A stretch of 64,000 bases of DNA from BMS3ABIN03 sp964418885. Its GTDB lineage: Bacteria > Bacteroidota > Ignavibacteria > Ignavibacteriales > Ignavibacteriaceae. Shown piece by piece: positions 46,159 through 55,238 of this stretch. The DNA lies in assembly GCA_964418885.1 (NCBI GenBank), contig CAYQNW010000004.1, forward strand, positions 20,036 to 84,035, written 5' to 3'. The notes below the pieces were generated by a model that saw nothing but the letters and a program-made list of their open reading frames with translations, had not been told where the DNA came from and made no database searches. Position numbers and translations under genes: made by a program. Each line of letters begins with the position of its first letter. The stretch's first letter is position 1.

Positions 46159-47391
46159 TTAAGACTCAGCTTTAAGGATTATTAAAGTTACTTCCGGAGT
46201 TGAGTTGTAGCGGATAGGAGCTAATGACATTCCGAGTCCGCGGGTAACTATCATTAACAAATTTCCAAAATGGAAATTACCACGCTGGTACTTTGTTTCG
46301 AGTCTTGTGGGAGACAATTGAAGAAAGGGGAACAACAAGGTGATCTGTCCCCCGTGTGTATGTCCGGCCAGGAAAAGATCATAATTTTTTTGAATTGCTT
46401 TATCGACTAAGAATTGTCGCGGCTGGTGAGTCAGGAAAATCTTCAAAGAGCAATTGTTAGAGTTATTCGTCAGGCTGTCAAGCACATTGCCGGAAACGGT
46501 TTCAACGTAAGTATTTGTTATGAAAGTAATACAAATGTTGTCATCACCAACCAAAATATTCTTTTTACCATCGTCAATCATTTCGACGCCATGCACTTTT
46601 AATGCCGCCATCACTTCCCTTAGACTCCTTTGTGTATCGTTCCGATAAGCCCAATTGTCATGATCTCCCACACATGAATAAACCCCGTATCTTGATTTTA
46701 TTTTACCAACAAACTTTCCGCTTTCTTTTATGAATTCAGGTGTAGATGTAATCATATCTCCACCCATTAAGACGAGATCGGGCTTTGTAGCATTTACGTC
46801 ATCAATGAATTGCTGAAGACGGGATTGGTCAGTGTATCTGTCCGCCTGCATATCGGAAATAAATGCTAAGCGAAAATTCTCTAAAGAATTTGGAAGATCT
46901 TTCTTTTTGTACTTGACTATTCTTGTTGAGATAACATTGTAATCAAAAATTATTCTCGCCGGAATGTAGAGCGTAAAAAACACAAATAGTAAGAAGACAA
47001 TCTTTGCCTGTAGCGGCAGCAGCTTAACTTTGTTCTTTTTATATAAGGGGAGGAGTAATAGTTTAATGATATCGATTAGAAAGAGATAAATTATATTCTG
47101 AAGCAATAGTAGAAAAGAGAACCAAAAAGGGTATAAAATCAGATAATCAAAGAATAAATTTTCCGGCGTAGGGATCCGGTTGCCGGAAATACTTGTATAT
47201 GTCCAGGCAATCAGAAGCAGCACAGGATAAAGATTGATAGTAATAAGTAGAACAATCTTTACTACTTTATAAACCTTCAATCCTTTGGATGGAAACAAAG
47301 TAGATAGAGCATGTTTAATCTTCTTAAAGAAATATAATTCGAGAAGAAAAAGAATGATTAAGACAACAATAAGCAGGGGATACCAGCGCAT
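46159..47391 (-). CDS. Membrane-bound metallophosphoesterase with altered metal motifs
   Basis: 410 aa. Four hydrophobic segments in the first 150 residues (about 5-21, 43-64, 86-110, 130-149) are followed by a calcineurin-like phosphoesterase domain of the YaeI/YkuE group. Metal-site motifs read SDMQAD (D180, Q182), MGGDMIT (D212), VGDHDNW (D243, H244) and LAGHTHGGQ. The first motif normally is D-x-H and the third GNHD, so Q182 and D243 replace a canonical His and Asn. The change could alter metal choice or activity. Possible role in envelope lipid (lipid A precursor-like) metabolism, as for related proteins; unproven here. Confidence 0.85.
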   Translation of the reverse strand: MRWYPLLIVVLIILFLLELYFFKKIKHALSTLFPSKGLKVYKVVKIVLLITINLYPVLLLIAWTYTSISGNRIPTPENLFFDYLILYPFWFSFLLLLQNIIYLFLIDIIKLLLLPLYKKNKVKLLPLQAKIVFLLFVFFTLYIPARIIFDYNVISTRIVKYKKKDLPNSLENFRLAFISDMQADRYTDQSRLQQFIDDVNATKPDLVLMGGDMITSTPEFIKESGKFVGKIKSRYGVYSCVGDHDNWAYRNDTQRSLREVMAALKVHGVEMIDDGKKNILVGDDNICITFITNTYVETVSGNVLDSLTNNSNNCSLKIFLTHQPRQFLVDKAIQKNYDLFLAGHTHGGQITLLFPFLQLSPTRLETKYQRGNFHFGNLLMIVTRGLGMSLAPIRYNSTPEVTLIILKAES

Positions 47392-47500
47392 ATTTTTTAC
47401 GATAGAAGATGTTACAGTTTCTTAAGACAAAGTTAATATTTTATTTGTTGAAAATTGAAATTTAGAATTTACTATTTGAAAAAGATTTATTGTCGATCTC

Positions 47501-48244
47501 TCAAACATCGTTTTTAATTCGATCAATAAGAGAAGTCATCCGGTTAATATGTGTTCCCCGCCAGTAGATTTTATTGCATGTTTCGCAGATGTAAAATTCA
47601 TCTTGATTTTCTTTTACTTTTTGAGGTAACCGAGTCCCGATTTTCTCTTTTGATGTCTCTTTTAAAAGTGTATTGCATTCCAAACATCGCGTAAATTCTT
47701 TTATCCTTTTTTGCAACTGAAATCGTTTCACAACTTCAACAGTCTGTCTTTCCGGATCGGAATTTCTGATCCAGTATGCATGAGTTATTTCATTTCTTTT
47801 AAGAAGATCCTTATCCATTGTGAGGATTGCCCGGATTTCCTGCAGTGAGATATTTACAATTTCAATATCTGTTATATCGTTCTTGTAATAAACATCCAGT
47901 CCCATCATTCTAAGATATCTTGTTAATTTGCCAAGATGAACATCTGTAATGAATTTTGGTTCTCTCAATGGTTCAGCACGAAGATGTTGAGCATCTTTTA
48001 TGTCGAATGATTCGAAAACAGGATAAACAGAAATATCGTCACTGTCATTTATCAGATAACCAAAACTAACGGATTTACCATTTACCAGTATTAAATCAAC
48101 TTCAGTATGTGGAACACCGAGAGATTCTATTAAGTCCTTAACAGAAGTACGGTCGATGTAATGATGCTCAAAACGTATCTTTCTTTTTTCTTTGGGAAGA
48201 AAGTCATTCAGCTCTTCATAAAATCTAATGTAAACCGTATGCAT
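47501..48244 (-). CDS. Mut7-C protein: ubiquitin-like domain + PIN-like RNase domain + zinc ribbon
   Basis: 247 aa. Residues 1-85 fit the Mut7-C ubiquitin-like domain (MHTVYIRFYEELNDFLP...LILVNGKSVSFGYLI). Residues 93-170 form the Mut7-C PIN-like nuclease core (KFITDVHLGKLTRYLRMMGLDVYY, acidic D100; ILTMDKDLLKRN). The last part holds a zinc ribbon with CLECN and CETC. The family is predicted to be an RNase; its target is unknown. A stand-alone gene, separated from hemB by about 135 bp. Confidence 0.9.
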   Translation of the reverse strand: MHTVYIRFYEELNDFLPKEKRKIRFEHHYIDRTSVKDLIESLGVPHTEVDLILVNGKSVSFGYLINDSDDISVYPVFESFDIKDAQHLRAEPLREPKFITDVHLGKLTRYLRMMGLDVYYKNDITDIEIVNISLQEIRAILTMDKDLLKRNEITHAYWIRNSDPERQTVEVVKRFQLQKRIKEFTRCLECNTLLKETSKEKIGTRLPQKVKENQDEFYICETCNKIYWRGTHINRMTSLIDRIKNDV

Positions 48245-48379
48245 TATTGGAGATCGAAGCCAGAGTCAAAAAGTTCGAATATGGATGTCTGTACCAGGCA
48301 GTGTTAAAACTATAATTATTTAAGCAATTAAAATCCGGTTAAATCAATTAATCTTTCTCTTCCTCATACTCTTATTCTT

Positions 48380-49369
48380 TCACCCGTTCTTATCAATCCA
48401 CCTTGCAGCATCTTTTGCAAAGTAAGTAAGAAACATATCTGCACCGGCACGTTTTATTGCTATTAGAGATTCTACCATAACTCTTTCTTCATCTATCCAT
48501 CCGTTTTGCCCAGCGGCTTTTATCATTGCATACTCACCACTGACCTGATAAGCTGCCGTAGGCATTCCGAACTTTTCTTTTACCTTTCTTATCACGTCAA
48601 GGTATGGACCAGCAGGTTTCACCATTACAATGTCAGCACCTTCTTCAATATCTGCTTCTACTTCTCTCAGTGCTTCATTAATATTTCCGATATCCATCTG
48701 GTGAGACCTTCTGTCTCCGAACGCTGGTGCGGATTCCGCTGCATCTCTGAATGGTCCGTAATAACCGGAAGAATATTTTGCGGCGTAACTCATTATGGAT
48801 GTTTTTAGATAACCTTTATAATCGAGCGCTTTACGGATTGCTAGTACTCTTCCGTCCATCATATCTGACGGGGCAACCATATCAGCCCCTGCTTCCACAT
48901 GAGAAACAGCTTCTTTAGCAAGAACAGATATCGTTTCATCGTTTAGAATTTCTTCGCCAGCCAATATTCCGCAATGCCCATGAGAAGTATACTCGCACAG
49001 ACAAACATCTGTAATAACCAGCAGATCATTTATTTCTTTTTTTATCGCCCGGATGGCCCTCTGAACGATTCCATTCGGATCGTAAGCTTCGGAGCCTTGT
49101 TCATCTTTATGTTCCGGGATACCGAAAAGAATTACAGCAGGAATACCGAGATCACGAACTTCTTTACATTCTTCTACTAACGCATCAACCGAAAACTGTG
49201 AAACTCCCGGCATTGATTTAACTGGGTTCTTCACATTTTTACCCGGAACAACGAACAGAGGATAAATTAAATCATTTTTTGAAAGAACTGTTTCCCGCAC
49301 CATATCTCTTATGATGGGGTTGTATCTTAATCGTCTGAATCGTTTAAAGTTATAGTTATTGTTTTTCAT
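48380..49369 (-). CDS. hemB: Delta-aminolevulinic acid dehydratase (porphobilinogen synthase)
   Basis: Joins two 5-aminolevulinate molecules to porphobilinogen. 329 aa. Zinc site Cys cluster DVCLCEYTSHGHCG (C123, C125, C133), so the Zn-dependent type. Schiff-base lysines lie at K198 (SYAAKYSSGYYGPFRDA) and K251 (MVKPAGPYLD). It follows hemY by 25 bp on the same strand, making a two-gene hemY-hemB unit that aceA separates from the main heme operon. Confidence 0.97.
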   Translation of the reverse strand: MKNNNYNFKRFRRLRYNPIIRDMVRETVLSKNDLIYPLFVVPGKNVKNPVKSMPGVSQFSVDALVEECKEVRDLGIPAVILFGIPEHKDEQGSEAYDPNGIVQRAIRAIKKEINDLLVITDVCLCEYTSHGHCGILAGEEILNDETISVLAKEAVSHVEAGADMVAPSDMMDGRVLAIRKALDYKGYLKTSIMSYAAKYSSGYYGPFRDAAESAPAFGDRRSHQMDIGNINEALREVEADIEEGADIVMVKPAGPYLDVIRKVKEKFGMPTAAYQVSGEYAMIKAAGQNGWIDEERVMVESLIAIKRAGADMFLTYFAKDAARWIDKNG

Positions 49370-49394
49370 TGTGATTCCGGTTTATTGTCATCAA

Positions 49395-50771
49395 TTATAA
49401 ACTTTTAATTTTTTCCACAACCAATTCAGCATTCTTTATACAATCACCAACCGAGATGCCACCGCGGTAATTGCCACTTAAAAATATTCCCTTGTTATCT
49501 GTTTCAAAATGATCAAAATAATTTTCGTGCTCAACATAACCGATTGTGTACTGTGGTATTGCTTTCTCCCAGAATCGTTTGGATGTAAAAACAGGGCTTC
49601 CGGTTATTTTCATTATCTCTTCGAACTCCTGCTTTGCAGTGTTAATCACATCATCTTCTGTTTTATCTGTAAAACCGGGATTTCGGGAACCACCAATAAA
49701 CAACGTAAATGCCGCCGTATCATCATTAGATCTGTTCGGAAATATAACCGAACTCCAGATTGCGCCGAGAAAAGTTTTATTTTCTTTGGATGGAATCAAA
49801 AATCCGAAACCATCTAACGGTTGACCAACATCTTCATTGTTATAAACCAGGTAAACTACAAGCACAGGCGGGTAATAAATTTCATTAAGATGTCTTTTAA
49901 GCTTAACATCAAAAGCACCAAATAGCCCGGCAGCTTTATATGCAGGAGCCGTAGATAGAACGACATCTGCTAACAAAGTAAAATGTTTGTCCCCCTGGCT
50001 GTAGGCAACGCCGTACTTTCCTTCCCTGGTTTTTTGTATAGATTCAACGGGTGCTGAAAGCTTTACTTTTTCGTCAAGGAAGATCTTAATAGCCTCAGGC
50101 AAAACCTGCATACCATCTTTAAATGAAAGCATTTTTGCGCTCTGCTTCGATTGCTCTTTCCTCTTTTTTCTTTTCCGTATACTTCTGAATGTTCCTATGA
50201 TCAGTCCACCATATTCTTCTTCGAGAGCAAAGAGTTTCGGAAAAGCCGATTTTACACTAAGGTCTTCGGGATTGCCCGCATATACTCCCGCTACAAAAGG
50301 ATTAATCGCATAATCTAAAAATTCTTTTCCAAGCCTGTGCGTAACAAACTCGGCAATACTCTGGTAATATCCGTCTCCCGATCTTTTTATAAATGGTTCA
50401 GCAAACAGTCTTAACTTAGCTTTAAGAGTGAAGAGTTTTGTTTTGAAAAATGCTGGTGGTGACATCGGCAGAGCATAAAGCCTGTTTTTCTTCAGAATAT
50501 ATCTTCGGTTCCCCTTTTTATTTGCATAAACGAATTGATCCTTTAATTCGAGTTCTTCAACCAGCCGATTAATTAAAGGTGTGGTTTCAAGTGCACTGTT
50601 CGGTCCGCGGTCGAAAAGAAAGCCTTCTTCGAAAACACTTTCTATTGAACCGCCAACTGTACTCTTTTCCTCAAGCACAATTACATCGAAACCTTCTTTA
50701 GAAATCAGGTATGCGGAAGTTAATCCCGAAATTCCCGCACCGATTACAACTACCTTTTTATCTGAAGACAT
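49395..50771 (-). CDS. hemY: Protoporphyrinogen oxidase, FAD-dependent (HemY/HemG type)
   Basis: Oxygen-dependent flavoprotein type of protoporphyrinogen (or coproporphyrinogen) oxidase, 458 aa. N-terminal FAD-binding VVVIGAGISGLTSAYLISKEGFDVIVLEEKSTVGG; then FDRGPNSALETTPLI, the substrate-side NPFVAGVYAGNPEDLSVKSAFP, and the C-terminal GIFLSGNYRGGISVGDCIKNAE flavin motif. All are characteristic of the family. Whether the cell uses the protoporphyrin or coproporphyrin route cannot be told from this gene alone; hemN in the same region points to the classical route. Confidence 0.93.
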   Translation of the reverse strand: MSSDKKVVVIGAGISGLTSAYLISKEGFDVIVLEEKSTVGGSIESVFEEGFLFDRGPNSALETTPLINRLVEELELKDQFVYANKKGNRRYILKKNRLYALPMSPPAFFKTKLFTLKAKLRLFAEPFIKRSGDGYYQSIAEFVTHRLGKEFLDYAINPFVAGVYAGNPEDLSVKSAFPKLFALEEEYGGLIIGTFRSIRKRKKRKEQSKQSAKMLSFKDGMQVLPEAIKIFLDEKVKLSAPVESIQKTREGKYGVAYSQGDKHFTLLADVVLSTAPAYKAAGLFGAFDVKLKRHLNEIYYPPVLVVYLVYNNEDVGQPLDGFGFLIPSKENKTFLGAIWSSVIFPNRSNDDTAAFTLFIGGSRNPGFTDKTEDDVINTAKQEFEEIMKITGSPVFTSKRFWEKAIPQYTIGYVEHENYFDHFETDNKGIFLSGNYRGGISVGDCIKNAELVVEKIKSL

Positions 50772-50984
50772 ATTTAAAAATAATTGATTACAAACTGTAA
50801 ATCTACAGAATCGTTTGTTCTTTTGCAGTGATAAATTGAGGAATGGAATGGGGAGAGAATAAAGAGCAGTAAGATTAACCTGGTTATTGTCGTTGGGATT
50901 AAAACGTCTGATTCTCAGCTTGCTTTGCTTTTGGGAATGACAGATTTAATTTTTTAACCTTTAGGGTTAACGGTAAGTAAAAAT

Positions 50985-51015
50985 AAAAAAGCCCCGCAAA
51001 AAAATACGGAGCCTT
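50985..51015 (-). terminator. Intrinsic terminator of aceA
   Basis: On minus AAGGCTCCG (51015-51007) pairs with CGGGGCTTT (50996-50988) with two G-T pairs, followed by a T-run at 50990-50985. It starts 26 bp after the aceA stop. Confidence 0.75.
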
Positions 51016-51041
51016 TCGGAGGAGTCATTATTAACTAAATT

Positions 51042-52421
51042 TTATAACGCGTTAAATTTCCTTCTCGGTAACTTGGGTATCACCTGTTCGCCAACATCAA
51101 CCTTTGGTTCTATATTGTGAATGCGGATATCGAGTTTCGTTTCATCGTTTTCATGGAATTGTTCCTCTTCGGTTGATCCTTTCAGGGATATTGTAGAAGC
51201 CTTACCGCCGCTTATTACTTTATTAACTTCATCGAAATACCCTGCGCCCACAAAGCGCTGATGTTTAACTGCGGAGAATCCTTTTTCCTTTTCCAGTTTG
51301 AATTCGCGTTCCTGGAGTTTTGAATAAGCCGCCATTCCATTTCTGTTGTAGTGATAAGCAAGATCGAACATAATGTAGTTAAGAGAATGAAATCCCGCCA
51401 GAGTAACGAACTGAAACTTGTAGCCCATCGCGGCGAGTTCGTTCTGGAATTTTGCGATTGTAGCCTCATCAAGGTTCAACTTCCAGTTGAACGAAGGCGA
51501 ACAATTATATGCAAGCATTTTATCGGGGTATAATTTCTTAATTGATTCAGCAAATTTTCTTGCTTCTTTAAGATCCGGATGAGAAGTTTCACACCAGACC
51601 AGATCAGCATAAGGAGCATAAGCCAAACCGCGTGCAATAGCAGTAGCAATACCTTTTTCTATCCTGTAAAATCCTTCCGAAGTTCTTTCACCCGTTAAAA
51701 ATCTGTGATCGTATTCATCGATATCGCTTGTTAACAAACCGGCGGAATCTGCATCAGTTCTCGCAATTAGGACCGTAGGAACATCAAGAACATCGGCAGC
51801 TAATCTTGCAGAGATAAGTTTTTGAACCGCCTCTTTTGTAGGAACAAGGACTTTACCGCCCATATGCCCGCACTTTTTTGCTGAAGAAAGCTGATCTTCA
51901 AAATGAACACCTGCAGCACCGGCTTCGATCATCGCTTTCATTAATTCGAATGCATTTAGCACCCCGCCGAAACCTGCTTCGGCATCGGCAACAATAGGAG
52001 CAAACCAGTTAACACCGTTTTTCCCTGAAGAATGTGAAATCTGATCAGCGCGCATAAGAGCATTATTAATTCTTTTAACAAGATTAGGAACGCTGTCTGC
52101 AGGATATAAACTTTGGTCGGGATAAGTTTGACCGGCATTGTTTGCGTCGCCGGCAACCTGCCAGCCGCTAACGTAGATTGATTTTAAACCTGCCTGAACC
52201 TGCTGAACAGCCTGGTTTCCTGTTTGAGCGCCGAGAGCACGAACGAAGTCTTCTGAATGCAGCAATTTCCATAATCTTTCCGAACCCAATCTTGCAAGGG
52301 TATGTTCAATTTTAACCGAGCCTCTTAACCTGAGAACATCATCGGCAGAATAAGGACGGTCGATGCCTGTCCATCTCGTATCGGTTACCCACTGCCTTTG
52401 TAACTTTTGCGCTTCGTTCAT
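51042..52421 (-). CDS. aceA: Isocitrate lyase
   Basis: Cleaves isocitrate to glyoxylate and succinate in the glyoxylate shunt. 459 aa. Catalytic C184 in AKKCGHMGGKVLVP, with VSGWQVAGDANNAGQTYPDQSLYP and IVADAEAGFGG upstream and YNCSPSFNW downstream, all standard for the enzyme. Malate synthase is not in the window. The gene has its own terminator and a 339-bp spacer upstream, so it is probably transcribed alone although it sits between two heme gene groups. Confidence 0.97.
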   Translation of the reverse strand: MNEAQKLQRQWVTDTRWTGIDRPYSADDVLRLRGSVKIEHTLARLGSERLWKLLHSEDFVRALGAQTGNQAVQQVQAGLKSIYVSGWQVAGDANNAGQTYPDQSLYPADSVPNLVKRINNALMRADQISHSSGKNGVNWFAPIVADAEAGFGGVLNAFELMKAMIEAGAAGVHFEDQLSSAKKCGHMGGKVLVPTKEAVQKLISARLAADVLDVPTVLIARTDADSAGLLTSDIDEYDHRFLTGERTSEGFYRIEKGIATAIARGLAYAPYADLVWCETSHPDLKEARKFAESIKKLYPDKMLAYNCSPSFNWKLNLDEATIAKFQNELAAMGYKFQFVTLAGFHSLNYIMFDLAYHYNRNGMAAYSKLQEREFKLEKEKGFSAVKHQRFVGAGYFDEVNKVISGGKASTISLKGSTEEEQFHENDETKLDIRIHNIEPKVDVGEQVIPKLPRRKFNAL

Positions 52422-52760
52422 TTGACTTGCTCCGTTGTTATTTTATTTTAAAACTTGTTTGTTGTTTTGAGTGGTTATTTTCGCCTGATATTATTTACCC
52501 GCATCGTTTGTTTCCTCCGGTTAAAATTTGTTCGGTTGGTGTAGAGACAACTTCAGTACCAGTAAAAACCCAAGAAAACAGGCGTTTTCCGCAGTTTTTT
52601 TGTATCATTTCAGGAAATGGTTTTATTTGAGGACAATAGAAGGAATTTTATTATTAGAGTGATATATGCTAAGGTTGAAGAATAAATAGTGACTTTGAGT
52701 TTAATCTATTGTTTCACATCAGAGATAACCCCCCCCTTTTTTTTAATTAGATTTAGACGA
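52422..52760. other. Spacer between hemN and aceA
   Basis: No gene. A small perfect hairpin GAAAAC-AGGC-GTTTTC lies at 52574-52589, in what would be the aceA leader. A C8T8 tract at 52729-52744 lies just after the hemN stop. The aceA start is preceded by GGAG. Confidence 0.45.
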
Positions 52761-54137
52761 CTAAACCGTTCTCGAATACTTTGCTTTATCTTCTTTTCTC
52801 TCAATATACCCGTCGAAGTTCATAGCAATATTTCGAATTAGAAGTCTTCCCATATCTTTTACTTTAAAGCCGTTATTATTTATCTCAACAAGATCATCGG
52901 CTTCAAATTCCTTTAGATTGTTTAGTCCCCATTTAAAATAATCTTTGAAGTTAATCTTAAACTTATCTTCGATTGAATTGTAGTTCAGCTCGAAGTCGCA
53001 CATAATTCTCATTATAACTTCTTTTCTTGTAAGATCATCATCGTTTAGCCTGTAACCTTTTGCTGTAGGAATTGTTTCGTTATCAAGAGCCGTAAAGTAT
53101 TCCTTTTCTGTTTTGTAATTCTGTGCGTAAATATTTTTTAACTGGCTTATGGACGTAATACCAAAAGCATAAAGATCGGCTCCGGCGTTTGTACTGTATC
53201 CCTGGAAATTTCTGTAAAGCTTTTTTTCTTTCAGAGCAATTGTAAGCTCATCATCAGGTTTTGCAAAGTGATCCATTCCTATAAATACATATCCTGCGCT
53301 GGTAAGTTTTTCAATGCTCATTTTTAGGATTTCTAATTTTACTTCAGGTTTAGGTAGATCTTCTTCGTGGATAAGTGCCATATGTTTTTTCATCCATGGA
53401 ACATGTGCGTAGTTAAATAACGCAATCCTGTCTGGTGAAATATCTATGATCTTATCAACCGTATCGGCAAAAGATGCAACAGATTGAAAAGGTAATCCGT
53501 AAATCAGATCGAGGTTGATACTGTGATAACCAAGTTCTCTTACCCAGGCAACAGTCTGTCTCGTTATATCTTCCGGTTGAATTCTGTTTACTGCTTTCTG
53601 AACTTTTTCGTTAAAATCCTGAACACCCATACTAATTCTGTTGAAACCATTGTTTCTTAACGCTTCAAGATGTGCTTTTGTTAGTTCACGCGGATCGATC
53701 TCGCAGCTATTTTCACTATCTTCTTTGAATTCGAATGATTGATTAATGTAAGAAGTTAACTTGTTTATCTCATCAGGATTTAAGTGAGTCGGTGTACCAC
53801 CACCCCAATGATGTTGTGCAACTTTTCTATCGGGAAGAAGATAAGTCCTAACGAGATCAATTTCTTTCTGAACGTATTTTATGTATTCATTTATTCTCTC
53901 CCTGTTACGCGTAATGAGCATATTGCATCCGCAGAAAAAACAAAGTGTGTCGCAAAACGGAATGTGAAAGTAAAGCGAAAGATCGGGGAGATCATTTCCA
54001 TAATTTGTTTTAACTATTTCATCAATGTAGTCTGAATGTGTAAACTGCTCATTAAACTGCGGTGCAGTTGGATAGCTTGTATATCGTGGTCCCGGTTTAT
54101 CATATTTTTTAAACTTTTTTAAATCTACTTCAAACAT
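52761..54137 (-). CDS. hemN: Oxygen-independent coproporphyrinogen III oxidase
   Basis: Radical-SAM enzyme, 458 aa. The iron-sulfur motif is C62-x3-C66-x2-C69 with the additional C71 of HemN (PFCDTLCFFCGCN). The N-terminal YDKPGPRYTSYPTAPQF, GGGTPTHL, and the C-terminal GYSTNAGADLYAFGITSIS are diagnostic of HemN itself rather than of HemW/HutW relatives. Converts coproporphyrinogen III to protoporphyrinogen IX without oxygen, suggesting an anaerobic or facultative life style. Last gene of the main heme operon, 33 bp after hemE. Confidence 0.96.
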   Translation of the reverse strand: MFEVDLKKFKKYDKPGPRYTSYPTAPQFNEQFTHSDYIDEIVKTNYGNDLPDLSLYFHIPFCDTLCFFCGCNMLITRNRERINEYIKYVQKEIDLVRTYLLPDRKVAQHHWGGGTPTHLNPDEINKLTSYINQSFEFKEDSENSCEIDPRELTKAHLEALRNNGFNRISMGVQDFNEKVQKAVNRIQPEDITRQTVAWVRELGYHSINLDLIYGLPFQSVASFADTVDKIIDISPDRIALFNYAHVPWMKKHMALIHEEDLPKPEVKLEILKMSIEKLTSAGYVFIGMDHFAKPDDELTIALKEKKLYRNFQGYSTNAGADLYAFGITSISQLKNIYAQNYKTEKEYFTALDNETIPTAKGYRLNDDDLTRKEVIMRIMCDFELNYNSIEDKFKINFKDYFKWGLNNLKEFEADDLVEINNNGFKVKDMGRLLIRNIAMNFDGYIERKEDKAKYSRTV

Positions 54138-54170
54138 TTGCTATTCCTTTCTTTTACCAATAGCCAATTC

Positions 54171-55220
54171 TTATAGGTGATAACTCTTACTTTTATCTCG
54201 TACATAATCGACTAAAACCTTTGCGTGTGCCGGAGCGACATCAGGCAAAATACCATGACCGAGATTAAAAATATGTCCCGTTCCTTTACCATAGGAAGCA
54301 AGAACTTTTTTTGCTTCTCTTTTTATAAAAGATGGTTCGGCGTAAAGTACATTCGGATCGAGATTGCCCTGTATCGCAACTTTCTTTCCGATCTTGTCTC
54401 TTGCTTTTTCCATATCGATTGTCCAGTCGATTCCGATAACATCGGCGCCGCAATCTGCTGTTGTTCTCATCCTGTAATGAACTCCTTTAGGGAAATAAAT
54501 AACCGGTTCGTCTGTCCTTTTTATTTTAGCGATCAACTGGCTAACGTATTTCAGCGCGAAGATTAAGTAATCGCGCGGGGATAATATTCCTGCCCAGGTA
54601 TCAAAAATCTGAACAGCATTTGCTCCAGCTTTGATCTGTGCCGTAAGATAATGTGCAACGGCAGTTGTTAGCTTTTTCAGAAGATTATGTGCCAGCTCAG
54701 GATTGTTGTAAATAAGTTTTTTAACATTTGAAAAAGTTTTAGTTCCCCGACCCTCAACCATGTAAGTGAGTAATGTCCATGGCGCACCACTAAATCCTAT
54801 GAGCGGAACTCTGCCGTCCAATTCTTTCTTAGTTAAAGAAATTGCATCGAGAACATATTTCAGATCTTTTGATGGATCTATAAGTTTTAATTTATTGGCA
54901 ACTCTTTCAGTTCTTACAGGCGTATCGAAAACCGGTCCATCGCCTTCAATCATTTGCAATTTCATTCCCATTGCTTCGGGAATAACGAGTATATCTGAAA
55001 AAATAATTGCAGCGTCAACCCCAAGAATATCCACCGGCTGAATTGTAACTTCGGCAGCAAGCTCAGGTGTTTTGCACATAGTTAAAAAATCGTACTTTTC
55101 ACGGATTGCTCTATACTCAGGCAAATATCTTCCAGCCTGTCTCATTATCCAGATCGGTGTTCTTTTAACAGGTTTTCTTTTACATGCTCTTAAAAACAGA
55201 TCGTTCTTTAATTGTTCCAA
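54171..55220 (-). CDS. hemE: Uroporphyrinogen decarboxylase
   Basis: 349 aa. The two family signatures are visible: PIWIMRQAGRYLPEYR near the N-terminus and GFSGAPWTLLTYMVEG in the middle. The catalytic Asp lies in IIFSDILVIPEAMG. It decarboxylates uroporphyrinogen III to coproporphyrinogen III, directly using the HemD product. It starts 18 bp after the TetR::hemD stop and 33 bp before hemN, so it lies in the same operon. Confidence 0.97.
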   Translation of the reverse strand: MEQLKNDLFLRACKRKPVKRTPIWIMRQAGRYLPEYRAIREKYDFLTMCKTPELAAEVTIQPVDILGVDAAIIFSDILVIPEAMGMKLQMIEGDGPVFDTPVRTERVANKLKLIDPSKDLKYVLDAISLTKKELDGRVPLIGFSGAPWTLLTYMVEGRGTKTFSNVKKLIYNNPELAHNLLKKLTTAVAHYLTAQIKAGANAVQIFDTWAGILSPRDYLIFALKYVSQLIAKIKRTDEPVIYFPKGVHYRMRTTADCGADVIGIDWTIDMEKARDKIGKKVAIQGNLDPNVLYAEPSFIKREAKKVLASYGKGTGHIFNLGHGILPDVAPAHAKVLVDYVRDKSKSYHL

Positions 55221-55238
55221 AAATCTTTTCCTTTAATA

